From: an uncultured Oscillibacter sp.
GTDB taxonomy: Bacteria > Bacillota > Clostridia > Oscillospirales > Oscillospiraceae
Assembly (NCBI GenBank): GCA_900550685.1
Contig: URTS01000088.1
Coordinates: 1 to 7,792, forward strand
Length of the DNA: 7,792 nt
Direction: 5' to 3'
The notes under the pieces: generated by a model
The model's database searches: none
What the model was told of the DNA's origin: nothing
The model's input: the letters and a program-made list of their open reading frames with translations, nothing else
Program-made: the position numbers and the translations under genes
Shown here: positions 5,480 to 7,792 of the stretch, piece by piece
Numbering within the stretch: the first letter of the stretch is position 1
How the letters are laid out: each line of letters opens with the position of its first letter

Positions 5480-6973
5480 ATGGCAGAGCATATTGGAAAG
5501 CGTTTGGAGAAACAAGAACCCAAACAGAAAAAAGCAAAAAAGCCCAGCCGCCTGACCAAAGGGCAGAAGTGGCTGCTGGCGGTGGCTATTATCCTGGCGG
5601 TAGTACTGCTGGGTGTGGTGGCGTGGGACGCATTGTTCGTCAAGCCGGACCTGCCGGGAAACGGCACCCAGCCTGACGGGACCCCGACGGAAAACGGCAT
5701 CGACTACGGCGACGGCATCCAGCCCCGTGTCAGCGGGGAGCGGAAGAGCCAGGATTACTACACGGTACTGATCCTGGGCCGGGACACAGGCGGCGGCGGC
5801 AACACGGACACTATGCTGCTGGCCAGCTACGATGTGACCAACCAAAAGGCCACCGTCATGTCCATCCCCCGGGATACGATGGTGAATATTCCCTACGATA
5901 TCAAGCGGATCAACGCTGTCTATAACTATGGCGGCGGCGGGGAAAAGGGCATCCGGGCCCTTTACAAGGAGATCTCCCAGCTGGTGGGCTTTGCGCCGGA
6001 TTACCAGGTCATCGTGGAGTGGGAAGCCGTGGGCAAGATCGTGGACGCCATGGGCGGCGTGTATTTCGACGTGCCCCGGGACATGAACTACGATGACCCC
6101 TACCAGAACCTCTCCATCCACCAGACCAAGGGCTACCGCAAACTCAGCGGCAGCGATGTGATGCAGGTGCTGCGCTACCGCCACGACAACGATATGCGCT
6201 ATGGCTATCCGGACGGCGACCTTGGCCGCATCAAGACGCAGCAGACGCTTTTAAAGGCGATGATCGAGCAGCTTTTGCAGCTCAAGAACGTGACGAAGAT
6301 CGGCGACTTTGCCCGCGCGGTGAAAAATAATGTTACCTCGGACCTTACGTTCGAGGAAATGCTGTGGTTCGGCTCGCAGGCCGTCATGGGCGGACTGACG
6401 ATCGACTCGGTGAACTTTGTCACGATGCCGAACACCGGCAAGATGGTTTACAGCCGTTCGATCGGAGGAATGCTTTCCTACGTGGTGCCGAACGCGCAGG
6501 AGCTTTTGGATCTCGTCAACAACGAGCTCAGCCCGTTTGTCGAGACATTCACAATGCGCGACCTTGACATCATGTCCGTCAACTCGGATGGCTCGGTGTC
6601 CTCGTCCACGGGCCATGTGGAGGACAGTAAGGCTGCCAAGCCGCAGAACCACCATTCCTCCTCTGGCTCACAGACCGGCACAGGGGACAGCGGCACGACG
6701 ACCGACCCAGGTACGGCCACCGATCCCGGCAATACCGGCGACAACAGCGGCACGACGGTCGACCCCGGCAATACCGGTGACAACAGCGGCGGTACGACCG
6801 TTGATCCGGGCAACACGGGCGATAACAGCGGCACGACCACGCCAAGCGAGCCCACCACGCCTGTCGATCCCGTGACCCCGACCGACCCCGGCACGGGAGA
6901 GGGCGGCAATACGGGCGATACCGGCAGCAGCGATACCGTCGTTGATGAAATGCCCGATTGGCTGCGCCCGTAA
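5480..6973 (+). CDS. LytR-CpsA-Psr (LCP) family cell-wall glycopolymer transferase
   Basis: A 497-aa membrane-anchored enzyme of the family that moves undecaprenyl-linked glycopolymers (teichoic acid, capsule or similar) onto peptidoglycan outside the cell. A basic cytoplasmic tail (1-30) is followed by one membrane segment (about 31-53) and the LCP domain (about 94-350): VLILGRDTGGGGNTDTMLLAS, SIPRDTMVNIP (128-138), KRINAVYNYGGG, SGSDVMQVLRYRHD (223-236), and DLGRIKTQQ (247-255). Residues about 375-490 are a Thr/Gly/Asp/Pro/Ser-rich, probably disordered tail with three DPGNTGDNSG repeats, ending MPDWLRP; no LytR_C domain is seen. The ATG is four bases after the nadD-yqeK stop, with AAAGGA 13 bases upstream. 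Codon usage changes sharply inside the gene, near 6080-6340. Confidence 0.94.
   Translation: MAEHIGKRLEKQEPKQKKAKKPSRLTKGQKWLLAVAIILAVVLLGVVAWDALFVKPDLPGNGTQPDGTPTENGIDYGDGIQPRVSGERKSQDYYTVLILGRDTGGGGNTDTMLLASYDVTNQKATVMSIPRDTMVNIPYDIKRINAVYNYGGGGEKGIRALYKEISQLVGFAPDYQVIVEWEAVGKIVDAMGGVYFDVPRDMNYDDPYQNLSIHQTKGYRKLSGSDVMQVLRYRHDNDMRYGYPDGDLGRIKTQQTLLKAMIEQLLQLKNVTKIGDFARAVKNNVTSDLTFEEMLWFGSQAVMGGLTIDSVNFVTMPNTGKMVYSRSIGGMLSYVVPNAQELLDLVNNELSPFVETFTMRDLDIMSVNSDGSVSSSTGHVEDSKAAKPQNHHSSSGSQTGTGDSGTTTDPGTATDPGNTGDNSGTTVDPGNTGDNSGGTTVDPGNTGDNSGTTTPSEPTTPVDPVTPTDPGTGEGGNTGDTGSSDTVVDEMPDWLRP
6722..6832 (+). repeat. Three in-frame copies of a 10-residue repeat in the LCP tail
   Basis: DPGNTGDNSG is encoded three times, at 6722-6751, 6761-6790 and 6803-6832 (residues 415-424, 428-437 and 442-451), joined by TTV or GTTV linkers. 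Copies 1 and 2 differ at two of thirty bases and copy 3 differs at more; every difference is synonymous. Confidence 0.9.
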
Positions 6974-7024
6974 CGGGAAACAACACGAAACAATATCAGA
7001 CTGAAATAAGAAAAGGAGAACCCT

Positions 7025-7396
7025 ATGTTACCTTCCAGAGAAATGGCCGAGATCGCCGTGAAAGCACTCGACGGCAAAAAGGGTAAGGAGATCAAACTCA
7101 TTCGCATCGACAAGATCACGACGCTTGCGGAGTACTTTGTCATCTGCACCGGTACGTCCAACACGCAGATCAACGCCCTGTGCGACGCGGTGGAAAAGGA
7201 ACTGACCGAAAAGGGCGAGGAGCCGCTGCACCGCGAGGGCTACCGCGGCGGCACGTGGGTTCTGCTCGACTACGGCTGCGTCGTCGTCCATGTCTTCAAC
7301 GACGAGGCGCGCAAGTTCTATTCCCTCGAGCACCTGTGGGCCGACGGCGAGGAAGTCGACCTGAGCGCCATCCTGCCCCACGCCGAGGAAAAATAA
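7025..7396 (+). CDS. rsfS: Ribosome silencing factor RsfS
   Basis: A 123-aa Iojap/RsfS protein. The family binds ribosomal protein uL14 on the 50S subunit and blocks joining with 30S, lowering translation under starvation and possibly protecting maturing 50S particles. Characteristic stretches are all there: AEYFVICTGTSNTQINALCDAVE (35-57), the HREGYRGGTWVLLDYGCVVVHVF core (69-91), and the closing EARKFYSLEHLW. AAAAGGAG (7011-7018) is six bases before the ATG. A 51-base gap with no terminator separates it from the LCP gene. It is the last gene of the cluster and is followed directly by the leuS promoter. Its arginines are CGC (four) or AGA (one), matching the 3' half of the LCP gene rather than the upstream genes. 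Confidence 0.96.
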   Translation: MLPSREMAEIAVKALDGKKGKEIKLIRIDKITTLAEYFVICTGTSNTQINALCDAVEKELTEKGEEPLHREGYRGGTWVLLDYGCVVVHVFNDEARKFYSLEHLWADGEEVDLSAILPHAEEK

Positions 7397-7399
7397 CGC

Positions 7400-7428
7400 T
7401 TGACAAGGCGGGACAAAACGCCTAAAAT
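7400..7428 (+). promoter_or_regulatory. Sigma-A type promoter for the leuS T-box leader
   Basis: TTGACA (7400-7405, perfect -35) and TAAAAT (7423-7428, one base off TATAAT) with a 17-base spacer. Transcription would start near 7435. It begins four bases after the rsfS stop codon, so leuS can be expressed independently of the upstream cluster. Confidence 0.88.
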
Positions 7429-7434
7429 AGTTAT

Positions 7435-7705
7435 GCTGAATTTATGCAAAACGCGATGACGGAGCAAAAAGACGCGTGATTTTCACCTGAAGAGAGCCGG
7501 CGGTCGGTGCGAGCCGGTGGGAAAATGCGCGTGGATGACTCACTCCCGAGCAGTCCGCCTGAAAGGGCGGAACGGTCGCCCCCGTTACGGGCAAGGCTAT
7601 GAAGCCGCTGAGGGCTCACGGGAAACCGTGCGCTGAATCAGGGTGGTATCGCGTAATGTGTTCGTTACGTCCCTGACCGTTTGAAAAACGGTCAGGGACT
7701 TTTTT
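7435..7705 (+). ncRNA. T-box riboswitch, leucine type, upstream of leuS
   Basis: A tRNA-sensing leader that should let leuS be transcribed only when uncharged tRNA-Leu accumulates. Stem I can be drawn: GGAG (7461-7464) with CTCC (7543-7546) closes the lower part, ACGCG (7472-7476) pairs with CGCGT (7528-7532), and ATTTTC (7479-7484) with GAAAAT (7521-7526); AGAGAG at 7491-7496 is followed by the conserved GGTGCGAGCC region. The specifier loop contains GA-CTC-A with CTC (Leu) at 7539-7541. The T-box motif is AGGGTGGTATCGCG (7640-7653); its TGGT (7644-7647) would pair with tRNA 3' ACCA, fitting the A73 discriminator of tRNA-Leu. Antiterminator arms are 7638-7643 with 7671-7676 and 7652-7656 with 7665-7669, mutually exclusive with the terminator. 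Confidence 0.93.
7669..7705 (+). terminator. T-box intrinsic terminator
   Basis: A perfect 14-bp stem (7669-7682 with 7686-7699) around a GAA loop, followed by six Ts (7700-7705). The 5' side contains CCCTGA (7671-7676), which is also needed by the antiterminator, so the two structures compete as expected for a T-box. Confidence 0.95.
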
Positions 7706-7742
7706 CGCATCAAAATACTATTTCACATAAAGGAGAAGATCC

Positions 7743-7792
7743 ATGAAGTACGATTTCGCAGCCATTGAGAAAAAATGGCAGGACAAGTGGGA
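7743..7792 (+). CDS. leuS: Leucyl-tRNA synthetase, N-terminal fragment (cut by window end)
   Basis: Only the first 16 complete codons are in the window: MKYDFAAIEKKWQDKW. This matches the usual start of bacterial leucyl-tRNA synthetase (xYdfxxIEkKWQxxW). AAAGGAG (7729-7735) is seven bases before the ATG. A Leu-type T-box with a CTC specifier lies directly upstream and supports the call. The enzyme would charge tRNA-Leu with leucine in the cytoplasm. The rest of the gene lies outside the window. Confidence 0.9.
   Translation, partial: MKYDFAAIEKKWQDKW

Noticed and set aside
3985..5700. 571-codon open frame on the - strand
   Set aside because: It covers nadD-yqeK and the start of the LCP gene in antisense, has no ribosome binding site, and shows a Gln/His/Val-rich shadow composition.

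Overview
The window reads as a piece of chromosome from a moderately high-GC, low-copy-feature member of the Clostridia, most likely an Oscillospiraceae-type (Flavonifractor/Lawsonibacter/Oscillibacter-like) gut anaerobe. This is inferred from strong AAGGAGG-type ribosome binding sites, a Firmicutes-style T-box leader, an FtsY without an acidic A domain, and the rph / rdgB / yhbY / nadD-yqeK / LCP / rsfS / leuS gene order. All genes lie on the + strand. No phage, transposase, CRISPR array or defence system is visible.

Positions 1-697 hold no credible gene. This stretch is a dense collection of hairpins framed by an almost perfect 55-base inverted repeat (1-55 against 485-539), and looks like a non-coding intergenic repeat element. 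From 698 to 7396 there is one tightly packed, apparently co-transcribed housekeeping cluster: ftsY (membrane protein targeting), an 85-aa unknown, rph (RNase PH, tRNA 3' trimming), rdgB (XTP/dITP pyrophosphatase), a small zinc-ribbon protein, yhbY (ribosome-assembly RNA-binding protein), a 152-aa membrane-anchored unknown, a fused nadD-yqeK gene (NAD synthesis plus HD-domain Ap4A hydrolase), an LCP cell-wall ligase with a repetitive Thr/Gly/Asp/Pro tail, and rsfS (ribosome silencing factor). Gaps are from -1 to about 50 bases, with no internal terminator seen.

From 7397 to the end is a separately transcribed unit: a consensus sigma-A type promoter, a T-box riboswitch with a probable CTC (Leu) specifier, TGGT tRNA-end-binding bulge, antiterminator and intrinsic terminator, then the first codons of leuS.

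The shared theme is RNA and ribosome maturation, nucleotide hygiene and NAD supply, with envelope assembly at the end. The most unusual observations are the inverted-repeat/hairpin block upstream of ftsY and an abrupt change of codon dialect inside the LCP gene at about 6080-6340 (Arg CGG disappears, Ser TCG appears), which suggests a recombination boundary or an assembly chimera. I did not find a clearly new biological system.
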